Shown here in pieces: positions 35,411-44,344 of a stretch of 64,000 bases of DNA. Both the position numbers and the translations under genes were made by a program. The first letter of the stretch is position 1, and the number at the start of each line of letters is the position of its first letter. The stretch comes from Sphingobacterium humi (GTDB taxonomy: Bacteria; Bacteroidota; Bacteroidia; Sphingobacteriales; Sphingobacteriaceae): assembly GCF_009768885.1 (NCBI RefSeq), contig NZ_WSQA01000002.1, forward strand, positions 124,001 to 188,000, given 5' to 3'. The notes below the pieces were generated by a model that saw only the letters and a list, made by a program, of their open reading frames with translations, did not search any database and was not told the DNA's origin.

Positions 35411-36268
35411 TTATTCTTCAACCTCGTAGGTCCAGGATGCCAAACGCTCCTGGAATACGCGGGAAATCTTGTTAAAATATCGTTTTTGCTTATAGCCCAT
35501 CACCCATTGAATGCCATGGGTCGCATTGGTACAGAAAATTTCATCGGCCACCTTCATAATTTCAGGCTTTATTTCCGCTTCCACCACTTCAATACCTTCC
35601 ACCTGCGCAATATCCATCACCACACGGCGCATCACTCCAGCAATACAGCCTTCAGAAAGAGCTGGTGTATATAACACCTTATTATAGTAAATAAACAGGT
35701 TCGACGATAAAGCCTCGCATAAGTTACCGGCCTGGTTTAAAATAAACACCTCATCGAAGGCATGCTTCTTCCGATACAATCCCGCCATCACATACACCAA
35801 GGCGTTGTTTGATTTCAACTTAGAAAGCTCACTATAAGGCTTTTTAAAGTCGGTATATACATCAACAATTAACCCCAATTTCTTATCTCTTAAGGTCTCC
35901 TGCTTACGCTCTACCTGCAACACATAGCCCGGTTTATTAGTCTCTGGCCCATAAAGCCCAGCGCCCGTCCGGAATACGATCAGCCGCACCCGCAGCTGTT
36001 GACCCATCATATTGTTTTTACGGATCAACTCTTCTGTTTTCGCACGGATAAAAAAGGAATCAAACACGCCAGTATCCTCAAATTGCAGCAGCTGCAGGCC
36101 TTCCTGCAAGCGCTCCACATGAAATTCCAGAAAGCGAATATCCCCATCCTTCCATAACATCGTTTCAAACAACCCATCTCCGTAACGAAAAGCACGATTA
36201 TCCGCACTGATTACGGCCATATCTTCCGGCACTAAACTGCCATTAAAGTTTATATATTGTATCGGCAT
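35411..36268 (-). CDS. Class IV PLP aminotransferase (PabC/IlvE/Dat-like)
   Basis: 285 residues. NFNGSLVPEDMAVISADNRA, FRYGDGLFETMLW, LKSNNALVYVMAGLYRKKHA (PLP-binding Lys in the LKS segment) and NLCEALSSNLFIYYNKVLYT with GCIAGVMRR are class IV landmarks. Members include branched-chain aminotransferase, D-amino-acid aminotransferase and 4-amino-4-deoxychorismate lyase; the short length and FRYGDGLFET favour a PabC/Dat-like type. It lies 16 bp after the pseudouridine synthase gene. Confidence 0.88.
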   Translation of the reverse strand: MPIQYINFNGSLVPEDMAVISADNRAFRYGDGLFETMLWKDGDIRFLEFHVERLQEGLQLLQFEDTGVFDSFFIRAKTEELIRKNNMMGQQLRVRLIVFRTGAGLYGPETNKPGYVLQVERKQETLRDKKLGLIVDVYTDFKKPYSELSKLKSNNALVYVMAGLYRKKHAFDEVFILNQAGNLCEALSSNLFIYYNKVLYTPALSEGCIAGVMRRVVMDIAQVEGIEVVEAEIKPEIMKVADEIFCTNATHGIQWVMGYKQKRYFNKISRVFQERLASWTYEVEE

Positions 36269-36284
36269 AAATTATTGTTCCAAT

Positions 36285-37316
36285 CTATTCTTGTGAATTT
36301 ATACTATAGTTCTCCCATTTCTCTAATGCTAAACGAAAATCCTCTGGTAATGGTACATCAAACTGCAAAATTTCCTTACTTTTCGGATGAACGAAGCCTA
36401 GATGCTGCGCATGTAGTGCCTGGCGTGGCAATAGGCTAAAGCAATTTTCAACAAATTGCTTGTACTTCGAAAAAGTGGTACCCTTTAAAATCTTATGCCC
36501 CCCATAAGATTCATCATTAAACAAGGGGTGACCAATAGACTTCATATGTGCCCGAATTTGGTGCGTTCTACCGGTTTCCAGTTGGCATTCTATCAAGGTC
36601 ACATAACCCAGTCGCTTTAAAATCCGATAATGGGTAACCGACCATTTCCCTTTCTCCGGATCGTCATAAACATCCATAATCCGACGGTCTTTCATGTTCC
36701 GACCAATATAACCTGTCACGGTACCATCCTCCTTCAAATCGCCCCATACTAGGGCTACATATTTACGGGTAATGCTATGATCGAAAAATTGCTTGGCCAA
36801 AAAGGTCATGGCCCATTCGCTTTTGGCAATAACCAATAAACCGGAGGTATCCTTATCAATGCGATGCACCAAGCCCGGACGGCCTGTATTTCCTGGTAAG
36901 GTTGGCAATTGGTTTAAGTGGTAGGTTAATGCATTCACCAAGGTTCCAGTATAGTTATTAAAACCCGGATGCACCACCATGCCTGCTTCCTTGTTCACCA
37001 TCAACACATCATCATCTTCATACACAATGTCTAATGGGATGTTTTCAGGATATACCTCCGTGTCGCGCGGCGGATCTGGCAATACCACCGTTATCACATC
37101 AAAAGGTTTCACCTTATAACTGGCCTTGATAACTTTTTCATTCACCAAAACAGAACCCGAATCGATGGCATTTTGAATACGATTTCTAGACGTATTCTCC
37201 ACCCGATTCATTAAAAACTTATCCAAACGCAGTAAAGCCTGGCCCTTATCAGCTACTATTCGTAGGTGCTCAAAAAGCTCCTGGTCATCTTGTTCTATAT
37301 CCAGTTGTTCTGTCAT
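36285..37316 (-). CDS. RluA-family 23S rRNA pseudouridine synthase (RluD-like)
   Basis: 343 residues. An S4 RNA-binding domain (LRLDKFLMNRVENTSRNRIQ) is followed by the RluA catalytic core: GRPGLVHRIDKDTSGLLVIA with the catalytic Asp, and ECQLETGRTHQIRAHMKSIG. The S4 domain plus this motif fits RluD, which modifies helix 69 of 23S rRNA. CAAAAGTA beside the start resembles a reversed -7 box but lies too close to the ATG to rely on. Confidence 0.93.
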   Translation of the reverse strand: MTEQLDIEQDDQELFEHLRIVADKGQALLRLDKFLMNRVENTSRNRIQNAIDSGSVLVNEKVIKASYKVKPFDVITVVLPDPPRDTEVYPENIPLDIVYEDDDVLMVNKEAGMVVHPGFNNYTGTLVNALTYHLNQLPTLPGNTGRPGLVHRIDKDTSGLLVIAKSEWAMTFLAKQFFDHSITRKYVALVWGDLKEDGTVTGYIGRNMKDRRIMDVYDDPEKGKWSVTHYRILKRLGYVTLIECQLETGRTHQIRAHMKSIGHPLFNDESYGGHKILKGTTFSKYKQFVENCFSLLPRQALHAQHLGFVHPKSKEILQFDVPLPEDFRLALEKWENYSINSQE

Positions 37317-37414
37317 AGCGCAAAAGTACTGTTTTTTGCATGGAAGTGCCTATACATCCAATATTTTACCCACAGCAATAGCAATTATCCTAATTTATCG
37401 TCTACCTTTACAAC

Positions 37415-38317
37415 ATGGATGTGCAATTCCCGATTTATAGCCCTGAACATGAAATTTACGACCCATTATTTGAGGAAAAGAATCTTCGCGTATTTATAAA
37501 ACGCGACGATATGATTCATCCTTTTATTTCCGGCAATAAATGGCGGAAATTAAAACTTCATATCGAGCAGGCTAAATCACAAGGAATAAACCAATTGGTC
37601 ACCTTCGGCGGTGCTTGGTCTAACCATATTTTGGCAACGGCTGCCGCAGGAGCCCAGTTTCAACTGAAAACCTATGCCTTCATCCGAGGTGAAGAGGTTA
37701 GCAATCCGGTGCTAAGCATGTGTAAGTTATTTGGGATGCAACTGCACTTTGTCGACCGGGAAAGCTATAGAAATAAGGAAGCCCTCTTTCAACAAGCATT
37801 TCCTGCGCAGGAAGCCTGGTTTATTGATGAGGGTGGAAGAAGCGACCTGGGAATTGAGGGTTGTGTTTCCATTTATGAGGAATTAAAAAACACCTATCAG
37901 CATATTATTTTGGCGGCAGGAACCGGCACAACGGCAGCAGGACTATTGAAAGCCATCCAAAGCCAATCGAACGACACCCAATTGCATGTAGTCCCTGTGC
38001 TTAAATTAGGCGATTCCTTAGCAAATGACTTCAAGACTTGGGGATTAGCGTCCAAGAATTTATATTTGCATGCTGATTATCATTTCGGCGGCTATGCGAA
38101 AACTAAACCTGAACTCTTGGCATTTATCCAATCGTTCGTGTCTAAAACCGGCATCATGATCGAACCTGTGTATACTGGAAAGATGATGTACGGGCTTTAT
38201 GATCTCATCAAAAAAGATCAGTTTAAACCCGGAAGCCACATCTTAGCCATCCATACTGGTGGCCTAACGGGCTTCTTAGGGATGTATGAACAATTTGGCG
38301 CATTGCCCGGAATTTAA
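37415..38317 (+). CDS. ACC deaminase/D-cysteine desulfhydrase family PLP enzyme
   Basis: 300 residues. VFIKRDDMIHPFISGNKWRK has the PLP-binding lysine (NKWRK), then TFGGAWSNHILATAAAGAQF and ILAAGTGTTAAGLL (phosphate loop) and HTGGLTGFLG. Family members cleave ACC or D-cysteine; sequence alone does not separate them, though D-cysteine desulfhydrase is common in bacteria. Divergent from the pseudouridine synthase gene. Confidence 0.88.
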   Translation: MDVQFPIYSPEHEIYDPLFEEKNLRVFIKRDDMIHPFISGNKWRKLKLHIEQAKSQGINQLVTFGGAWSNHILATAAAGAQFQLKTYAFIRGEEVSNPVLSMCKLFGMQLHFVDRESYRNKEALFQQAFPAQEAWFIDEGGRSDLGIEGCVSIYEELKNTYQHIILAAGTGTTAAGLLKAIQSQSNDTQLHVVPVLKLGDSLANDFKTWGLASKNLYLHADYHFGGYAKTKPELLAFIQSFVSKTGIMIEPVYTGKMMYGLYDLIKKDQFKPGSHILAIHTGGLTGFLGMYEQFGALPGI

Positions 38318-38399
38318 TCGGTATAAAAACAAAGCAAACTTATCGCTGTTAATTCATTAAGATAACAATTTATATAAGCAAACACTCCGAAATCAGGCC

Positions 38400-39689
38400 A
38401 TGCGCATCTCCTTACTCCTTTCCGTTTTCTTTTCTATCTTTTCTTTAACAGCCAGCGCACAACAAATTGAAATTCAAGATACCCTTTCCAATCGGGAGGC
38501 TTTAGAAAAGCAACAGAAAATAGATAGCTTATACGATATTGTTGACTTATTTAAAGATATAATCCCCTCCAAAAAGAAAAAAGAGGATAAACCAAAAAAG
38601 CGATCCGCCATTTCCTACCTCCCCAATATTAATTACAACCCATCCATTGGCGCCCAAATAGGCATCAAGGCCGTGGGCGGAAAAGTCCTCGGCAACCAGC
38701 CAAACACCAGCATGTCTATTGCTGCTGCAGCCTTAAGCTATACCACCCGAGGTATTATGGTGGGCTATTTAATTCACGATATTTATACCCCTTCCAATAC
38801 TTGGAATATCAAAGGAAACGTGATGGTGGCTAAAGCGGTGGGATTAGATTATGGCTTAGGTATCGGAGAACCCCTCCCCAACCCGACCGAGGAAGAATTA
38901 ATCATCAATAATCCTGATAGAAAACGATTCGTCAATAAATTCACGGCCTATACCATTAGCGAACGGATCTACAAACAGTTATTTCCCGGAGCCTTCGTCG
39001 GCGCCGGTGTGTTTTTCGAGTTAAAGCGAAACCTAGAAACCGTAGGTAGCGAACCGGGCATGTCGCCAACGGAAATTTACAGTCGCTGGAACAACTTCGA
39101 CCCTCAGAACATCAACAACAACGGGCTTATGCTAAATATGCAGTATATGACCCGCGATAACCCCAATTCAGCTTATAAGGGGATGTATATTGATGTAGTG
39201 ATGCGCATGAACCAAAAATGGTTGGGCAGCGAGCATTACGCCTACCAATTGCAAACCGACTTTCGAAAATATTGGCAACTTTCCGAAAGCCGACCAAACC
39301 ATGTCCTGGCCTTTTGGAACTACGGATCCTATAAACTGGGTGGCAAACTTTCGTACATCGACCTTCCCGGCACCAGCAAAGACCCTTATGCACGTAGCGG
39401 ACGCGGCTATACCATGGGCTATTTTAAAGGACTTTCCTTTTTCTATTCGGAATTGGAATACCGATACCCGATTTTGCGAAATCAGTTTTTAAGCGGGGTG
39501 GTATTTGCCAATGTACAAACCACGAACGATCAAATGGGAACGAAGCTATTCCAAAAATGGCAACCCGCCGCAGGGGCTGGATTAAGACTCCTCTTTAATA
39601 AGGCTACCCGAACAAATCTATGTATAGACTATGCCTTCGGACGTTTCGGACAAAGAGGCCTATTCTTAGGTTTAAATGACGCTTTTTAA
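38400..39689 (+). CDS. BamA/TamA-type outer-membrane barrel protein, no POTRA domains
   Basis: 429 residues. A signal peptide (LLLSVFFSIFSLTASAQQ) is followed by a Lys-rich linker (PSKKKKEDKPKKRS, about 57-70) and a barrel of the surface-antigen D15 type with alternating strands (GLMLNMQYMTRDNPNSAYKG, YSELEYRYPIL), ending in Phe. No POTRA repeats are visible, so it is a small BamA relative of unknown role. It lies 41 bp before a TonB receptor gene and is probably co-transcribed with it. Confidence 0.82.
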   Translation: MRISLLLSVFFSIFSLTASAQQIEIQDTLSNREALEKQQKIDSLYDIVDLFKDIIPSKKKKEDKPKKRSAISYLPNINYNPSIGAQIGIKAVGGKVLGNQPNTSMSIAAAALSYTTRGIMVGYLIHDIYTPSNTWNIKGNVMVAKAVGLDYGLGIGEPLPNPTEEELIINNPDRKRFVNKFTAYTISERIYKQLFPGAFVGAGVFFELKRNLETVGSEPGMSPTEIYSRWNNFDPQNINNNGLMLNMQYMTRDNPNSAYKGMYIDVVMRMNQKWLGSEHYAYQLQTDFRKYWQLSESRPNHVLAFWNYGSYKLGGKLSYIDLPGTSKDPYARSGRGYTMGYFKGLSFFYSELEYRYPILRNQFLSGVVFANVQTTNDQMGTKLFQKWQPAAGAGLRLLFNKATRTNLCIDYAFGRFGQRGLFLGLNDAF

Positions 39690-39730
39690 GATATTTTTAG
39701 GTATTTTGCAGCCTTTACAACCTAATAAAT

Positions 39731-41824
39731 ATGCATTTTCCCACACGAAAATTAATTTTCACTGTTCTTAGTATTTGTTCGCCAACCGTCTTATTATTTG
39801 CACAACAAATAAACCCCGACACCAGTCTTGCTGAAATAGCACCCATCGAAATCAAAGCGCATTTTAATGCGCAGGCCATGCTCGACTTAACGAGTTCAGC
39901 ACGGGTAGTCAGTCATAAGCTTCTCAACGCTCAAAATTCAACAAGCATCCTTTCAGGTATGAATAGCACGCCCGGCATCCGCATGGAAGAACGATCGCCC
40001 GGCAGCTACCGCTTGGCCATGCGTGGCAGTATGATCCGCTCCCCTTTCGGCGTCCGCAATACCAAAATCTATTTAGATGAAATACCCTTCACCGATGCCA
40101 GCGGAAATACCTACTTAAATCTACTCGATCCGGTAGGCATCGAACATATTCAAGTGTTAAAAGGCCCCGATGGCTCTTTATATGGCCCCAATACCGGCGG
40201 CGTGGTTCGCATTATCCCTTTCGGCCTGGATTTACAGAAACGAGAAGAAAAATCATTACTCCTATCCGGAGGCTCCTATGGCCAATTTCATGAACAACTG
40301 ACGTTTGCCCATCAGGTTAATAAAAACTATCATTTCTCCATTAATCAAGCATATTTACGCTCCGATGGCTATAGACAGCAGAGCGCATTGGACAAAAAAT
40401 TCATCCAAACCGCCCATCAATGGAATTATAACGAACGAGGGCAATTGAAAATTTTAGCGCTTTATAGTGACTTAGGCTACGAAACACCGGGCGGCTTAAC
40501 CGAGCAACAGTATCATGATAACCCCGCACAAGCAAGACCCGCAGGCGGCCCCTTCCCGAGTGCCGCAGACCAGAAAGCGGCTATTTACAATAAAACAGGC
40601 TTAGCAGGTATCACTCATACCTACCGATTCAGCGACCATTTATCGCATGTACTAACTGTATTCGGCACGCATACCGATTTTAAAAACCCATTCGTTACCA
40701 ACTATGAAACCCGCATAGAAAAAAACCTGGGCTTACGTACCTACATGGCCTACCAGAATCAAGGTCAGGAGGAAATTCAATGGGAAATGCAATTGGGTGC
40801 TGAAGGTCAAAAGGGCTGGTATGCCATTAAAAACTACGATAACAACTTCGGCAGCAAAGGCGAGCTGCAATACAACGATCAATTAGAAAACTTGCAGCAT
40901 TTCTATTTCTATCGTGCCAAAGCAAAGCTGATGCAAAAATTAATCGTCGAAGGATCCATCGGTTTAAACTTTAACAATATAGACTTTAAACGCAATAATC
41001 CCGACGAAGATGCCATTAACGGGCATAAGGGCTTTGATCCGTCCTGGATGCCTCGTTTAGGCCTTGCTTATAGCTTACTGCCTGAATTGGCAGCCCGAGC
41101 TTCCATTTCTAAAGGCTATTCCACCCCAACGATCTCCGAAGTACGCTCCTCCGATAACCAAATCAACCAAGCGCTGAATCCCGAAGATGGCACCAACTAT
41201 GAAGTTGGCCTACGCTACGAGTCGAAGCAACGTCGCTTTATTGCCGATATTGGCGCGTATCGGTTCAACATGAAAAATGGCATCATCCGCCAATTGAATG
41301 ATGCGGGTGCGGAATTCTTCAGCAATGCAGGCGCCATCACCCAAAAAGGACTGGAAGCCAGCATCATTAGCCAAATCATTAGCCCCGAACAAGATTTATT
41401 TCTACGCAGCCTCATCCTGTCTAGCAACCTGACTTATCAGCATTACCGCTTCAAATCCTATAAATCAGGTAATCAAGACTTCTCCGGTAATAAATTAACG
41501 TCCATCCCCGACTGGATCTGGGTAAACACACTATCCATCGGCCTACCAAAACAATTGGAACTAAACCTTTACCATAATTTTACCTCATCCATCCCTTTAA
41601 ACGATGGCAACACCTTCTACGCTGATAAGTACCACTTGCTGCAGGCAAAACTAGCCTGGACAACAAAAATCTGGAAGAAGCATAGCATACAGTTTTTTAC
41701 TGGAGTAGATAATCTGCTGAATGAAAAATATAGCTTAGGAAACGATATTAATGCAATGGGAAACCGATTTTTTAACGCGGCAGCACCGAGGAATTATTAT
41801 GGCGGTGTGAAGGTGGGAATGTAG
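39731..41824 (+). CDS. TonB-dependent outer-membrane receptor
   Basis: 697 residues with a signal peptide (LIFTVLSICSPTVLLFAQQ), a plug domain (SILSGMNSTPGIRMEERSPG, LAMRGSMIRSPFGVRNTKIY, IEHIQVLKGPDGSLYGPN) and a barrel. It lacks the carboxypeptidase-like amino domain of SusC proteins and has no SusD gene beside it, so a siderophore or metal/cofactor receptor is more likely. The barrel end (NRFFNAAAPRNYYGGVKVGM) is typical apart from a final Met. Substrate unknown. Confidence 0.92.
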   Translation: MHFPTRKLIFTVLSICSPTVLLFAQQINPDTSLAEIAPIEIKAHFNAQAMLDLTSSARVVSHKLLNAQNSTSILSGMNSTPGIRMEERSPGSYRLAMRGSMIRSPFGVRNTKIYLDEIPFTDASGNTYLNLLDPVGIEHIQVLKGPDGSLYGPNTGGVVRIIPFGLDLQKREEKSLLLSGGSYGQFHEQLTFAHQVNKNYHFSINQAYLRSDGYRQQSALDKKFIQTAHQWNYNERGQLKILALYSDLGYETPGGLTEQQYHDNPAQARPAGGPFPSAADQKAAIYNKTGLAGITHTYRFSDHLSHVLTVFGTHTDFKNPFVTNYETRIEKNLGLRTYMAYQNQGQEEIQWEMQLGAEGQKGWYAIKNYDNNFGSKGELQYNDQLENLQHFYFYRAKAKLMQKLIVEGSIGLNFNNIDFKRNNPDEDAINGHKGFDPSWMPRLGLAYSLLPELAARASISKGYSTPTISEVRSSDNQINQALNPEDGTNYEVGLRYESKQRRFIADIGAYRFNMKNGIIRQLNDAGAEFFSNAGAITQKGLEASIISQIISPEQDLFLRSLILSSNLTYQHYRFKSYKSGNQDFSGNKLTSIPDWIWVNTLSIGLPKQLELNLYHNFTSSIPLNDGNTFYADKYHLLQAKLAWTTKIWKKHSIQFFTGVDNLLNEKYSLGNDINAMGNRFFNAAAPRNYYGGVKVGM

Positions 41825-41854
41825 GAGGGCCTTAGTAGTTAGTAGTTAGTAGTT

Positions 41855-42052
41855 TTGCCATCGTACTGTCATCGTGAGCGGAGTCGAACGACTGGTACGT
41901 CAGTGCAATCAACCATATGTAACAATCTAATTAACAAGCTGTTAATAAGCGTAAAATGCTTGTATAAATGCACTGACGTACCAGTCGTTCGTGGTTCGAC
42001 TCCGCTCACCATGACAAAGCGATGACAAAGCGATAACAAAGCGATGACAGCA
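41855..42052. repeat. Composite inverted repeat with 11-bp arrays, copy 1
   Basis: Two arms, 41869-41907 and 41969-42014, are inverted copies (TCATCGTGAGCGGAGTCGAA ... then CGACTGGTACGTCAGTGCA); the right arm has a short extra CCACGAAC-type insert. About 61 bp of AT-rich DNA separates them. The left arm is preceded by two 11-bp units (TTGCCATCGTA, CTGTCATCGTG) and the right arm is followed by four (CCATGACAAAG, CGATGACAAAG, CGATAACAAAG, CGATGACAGCA). A 7-bp repeat (AGTTAGT) lies just before. The same structure occurs at 62532-62905. Confidence 0.85.
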
Positions 42053-42090
42053 CGTGCTAAACACTATGTACTAACAAAAAACCACGCTCC

Positions 42091-42145
42091 CCCCTTGCTC
42101 CTCCCTTTCACTCCCCTTTCTCACCCGTATCAATCCCCTTTGCAA
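42091..42145 (+). repeat. C-rich 11-bp tandem array, copy B
   Basis: Units CCCCTTGCTCC, TCCCTTTCACT, CCCCTTTCTCA, CCCGTATCAAT, CCCCTTTGCAA in a row, matching copies at 3278-3332 (reverse) and 62927-62970. It fills much of the gap between the composite repeat and the ABM-like gene. The rest of the 41825-42281 gap has no gene. Confidence 0.75.
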
Positions 42146-42281
42146 AGGGCTGAACAAGGCCTAACCAACAGCTTTAAAAAGCCAGAACAAAACCACAATA
42201 AGGCGTCATGCTAAAATCAGTTCTTACTTTCCAACATAAAACAGTAACTTCATGACTGTTAATCACTTAATAAAATAGCTC

Positions 42282-42593
42282 ATGAAAACTATCACGCGCA
42301 TATGGCATGGGATTACCAAAAAGGAAGATGCAGATATTTACCTCAATTACCTGACCAGCACCGGCATGAAGGATTACCGCAGCACCAAAGGCAATATTTC
42401 CGCTAAGGTATTAAGGCGTATCGATCATGATATCTGCCACTTCATGACTGTTACAGAATGGGAGTCCACGGGAAGTATCCAGCAATTTGCAGGTGAGCAT
42501 TTCCAAAAAGCCAGATACTATCCAGAGGACAAAAAATACTTACTCGAATTCGAGGAGTTTGTGACCCATTTTGAAACCTACGATTTCGATTAG
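42282..42593 (+). CDS. Small ABM-like (dimeric alpha-beta barrel) protein
   Basis: 103 residues: ITRIWHGITKKEDADIYLNY, LRRIDHDICHFMTVTEWEST and FEEFVTHFETYDFD. The pattern of RIWHG near the start, an EW motif in the middle and an acidic end fits the antibiotic-biosynthesis-monooxygenase/dimeric ferredoxin-like barrel superfamily. Members are small monooxygenases or stress proteins; the reaction here is unknown. Its end overlaps the end of the convergent histidine kinase gene by 4 bp. Confidence 0.65.
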   Translation: MKTITRIWHGITKKEDADIYLNYLTSTGMKDYRSTKGNISAKVLRRIDHDICHFMTVTEWESTGSIQQFAGEHFQKARYYPEDKKYLLEFEEFVTHFETYDFD

Positions 42594-44344
42594 GCGCCCA
42601 CCTTGTGGATAGGAATGGCAAATGAAAAGGTACTGCCTACCCCTAAGGTACTATCGACATAAATGCTGCCGCCTTGGTTTTCGATAAAGTCTTTACTAAT
42701 CGATAAGCCTAAGCCTGTTCCCGTACGTAGGGATCCGGGAATCTGAAAATAACGGTCGAAGACCCGGTTCTTATAGGAACTGTCGATTCCTTTACCATGA
42801 TCTTGCACGGAAAACACCAATTTATCCAAGTTTCGTTTCAAGCGCACGATAATTTGGGAATGCTCCGGCGAGTAGCGAATGGCATTGGTTATAAAATTGG
42901 TCAATACCCAAGCTGTTTTCTCTTCATCGATAAAGACTTTAGGCAAATCTTCGTCGAGCTCGGTAACCAGTTCAATATCTTTTTGCTTGGCCTGCAGCTG
43001 TGTCGCCTGTAAGGCATAGGTAATAACCGGCATCGGATTGCTCCACTGCGCGAAAAGCTTAATATTACCGGTTTCTACTTGCGATACATTCAACAATTCG
43101 GAGGTAATGCGCAACAGGCGTTCACTATCATCCTTAATGCCGTCCATTAATTTCTTTTGGTTTTCACTCAGCTCCCCAGTTTTCGGGTGATTCAACAATT
43201 CCAACCCCATCTGTATGGAGGCAATTGGCGTTTTTAGCTCATGTGAAACTGTGGCTATAAAATTAGTTTTCGCCACATCCAACTCCTTAAAGGTGGTGAT
43301 ATTTTTCAGGATAATCACCTCACCTACATGCTGTAGCGACTCCTCACCTGTAGGAACAATATCAATCGGATAGACCTGCTTCTCGAAAAAGGATTCTTTG
43401 TTATCGGCAAAAATACTCAGGGTATTTTCTGCAAAAGCGCCCTGCTCCTGCTGTTCCTGCTGAGGATCTTGTTTGGAAAGGATCCGTTGCACCAAATCAT
43501 TGCCAGCTGCCAGTTCTTTCAAACTCTTCTGCTTAATATCATCCCGATTTAAACCGGTAAGTTGTAAGGCCTCATCGTTGATAAATAGAATTTCCATTTT
43601 ATCGTTCAACCCAATTACCGGATCGTGCATGCTGTTTACTAAAGCCTCTACCCGCTTCTTTTCCTGCAATATGCGATCGAGCTTGCTGTTTGCATATTCC
43701 TGCAAGCGCTCAGCCATCGTATTAAAGGAGCTGGCCAGGTCCACAAATTCCGAATCGCCGGTAAAATAAAGGCGTTGATTGTAATTTTGCTTCGCAATCT
43801 CTTTAATACTGTTGGTTAGTTTTTTAATCGGATCGGCAATATTACTTGGTAAGTTCACAAAGAGCACGAAGGCAATTAAAAAGCTTAAGGCTCCTAACAC
43901 GGAAATCAGCAAAAAGGCTTCTCGCGCTAAGACTTGCGCATGGTCATTCTTCTTCACAATGGCCGCCATATTCACGTTCATCAGGTTCACCAGCTCTTCC
44001 CGAAACTCTTTTGCTGTTTGTACATCCTGCGGATTCTCCAACAAATAGCCTAGCTTCTGCTCCAGCTTCTCGGTAATTTCCTTCTCACTTAATTCCGTTA
44101 CGTTCTGCTTTTGCAGTTTGAGGTTCTGATGCAGTTTATCTACACTCTCGGGATGGCCAGCCGATAGTTGATCGGCGGCACCAATCATATTGCGGGCATA
44201 TTCCACCGACAGGTAATTGGCGGCAAGCACATTCTCCGCATCCTTTTTTAAGGCACTCACATACCAAGTGCTAAAAATGGCCAGCAATAGGATCATGATA
44301 AACAGTAAGCCTATGCCTATATTTAATTTCGTTTTGATTCTCAT
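42590..44344 (-). CDS. Sensor histidine kinase (HAMP-PAS-HisKA) of the kdp locus
   Basis: 584 residues: membrane helices 9-31 and 144-165 around a periplasmic helical sensor of about 110 residues, HAMP (170-220), PAS (about 233-350), HisKA with FIATVSHELKTPIASIQ (His368) and an HATPase domain (DEEKTAWVLTNFITNAIRY, GTGLGLSISKDF). The ATG overlaps the end of the KdpD-sensor gene by 4 bp, so the two are translated together. It probably carries out the kinase half of KdpD, controlled by potassium or turgor through the partner, and passes phosphate to a response regulator such as the one at 51903-53246. Confidence 0.88.
   Translation of the reverse strand: MRIKTKLNIGIGLLFIMILLLAIFSTWYVSALKKDAENVLAANYLSVEYARNMIGAADQLSAGHPESVDKLHQNLKLQKQNVTELSEKEITEKLEQKLGYLLENPQDVQTAKEFREELVNLMNVNMAAIVKKNDHAQVLAREAFLLISVLGALSFLIAFVLFVNLPSNIADPIKKLTNSIKEIAKQNYNQRLYFTGDSEFVDLASSFNTMAERLQEYANSKLDRILQEKKRVEALVNSMHDPVIGLNDKMEILFINDEALQLTGLNRDDIKQKSLKELAAGNDLVQRILSKQDPQQEQQEQGAFAENTLSIFADNKESFFEKQVYPIDIVPTGEESLQHVGEVIILKNITTFKELDVAKTNFIATVSHELKTPIASIQMGLELLNHPKTGELSENQKKLMDGIKDDSERLLRITSELLNVSQVETGNIKLFAQWSNPMPVITYALQATQLQAKQKDIELVTELDEDLPKVFIDEEKTAWVLTNFITNAIRYSPEHSQIIVRLKRNLDKLVFSVQDHGKGIDSSYKNRVFDRYFQIPGSLRTGTGLGLSISKDFIENQGGSIYVDSTLGVGSTFSFAIPIHKVGA

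Noticed and set aside
37321..37328. -7 box for the pseudouridine synthase gene
   Set aside because: It matches TAnnTTTG on the minus strand but lies only 5 bp from the ATG, which would give a leaderless or truncated message.
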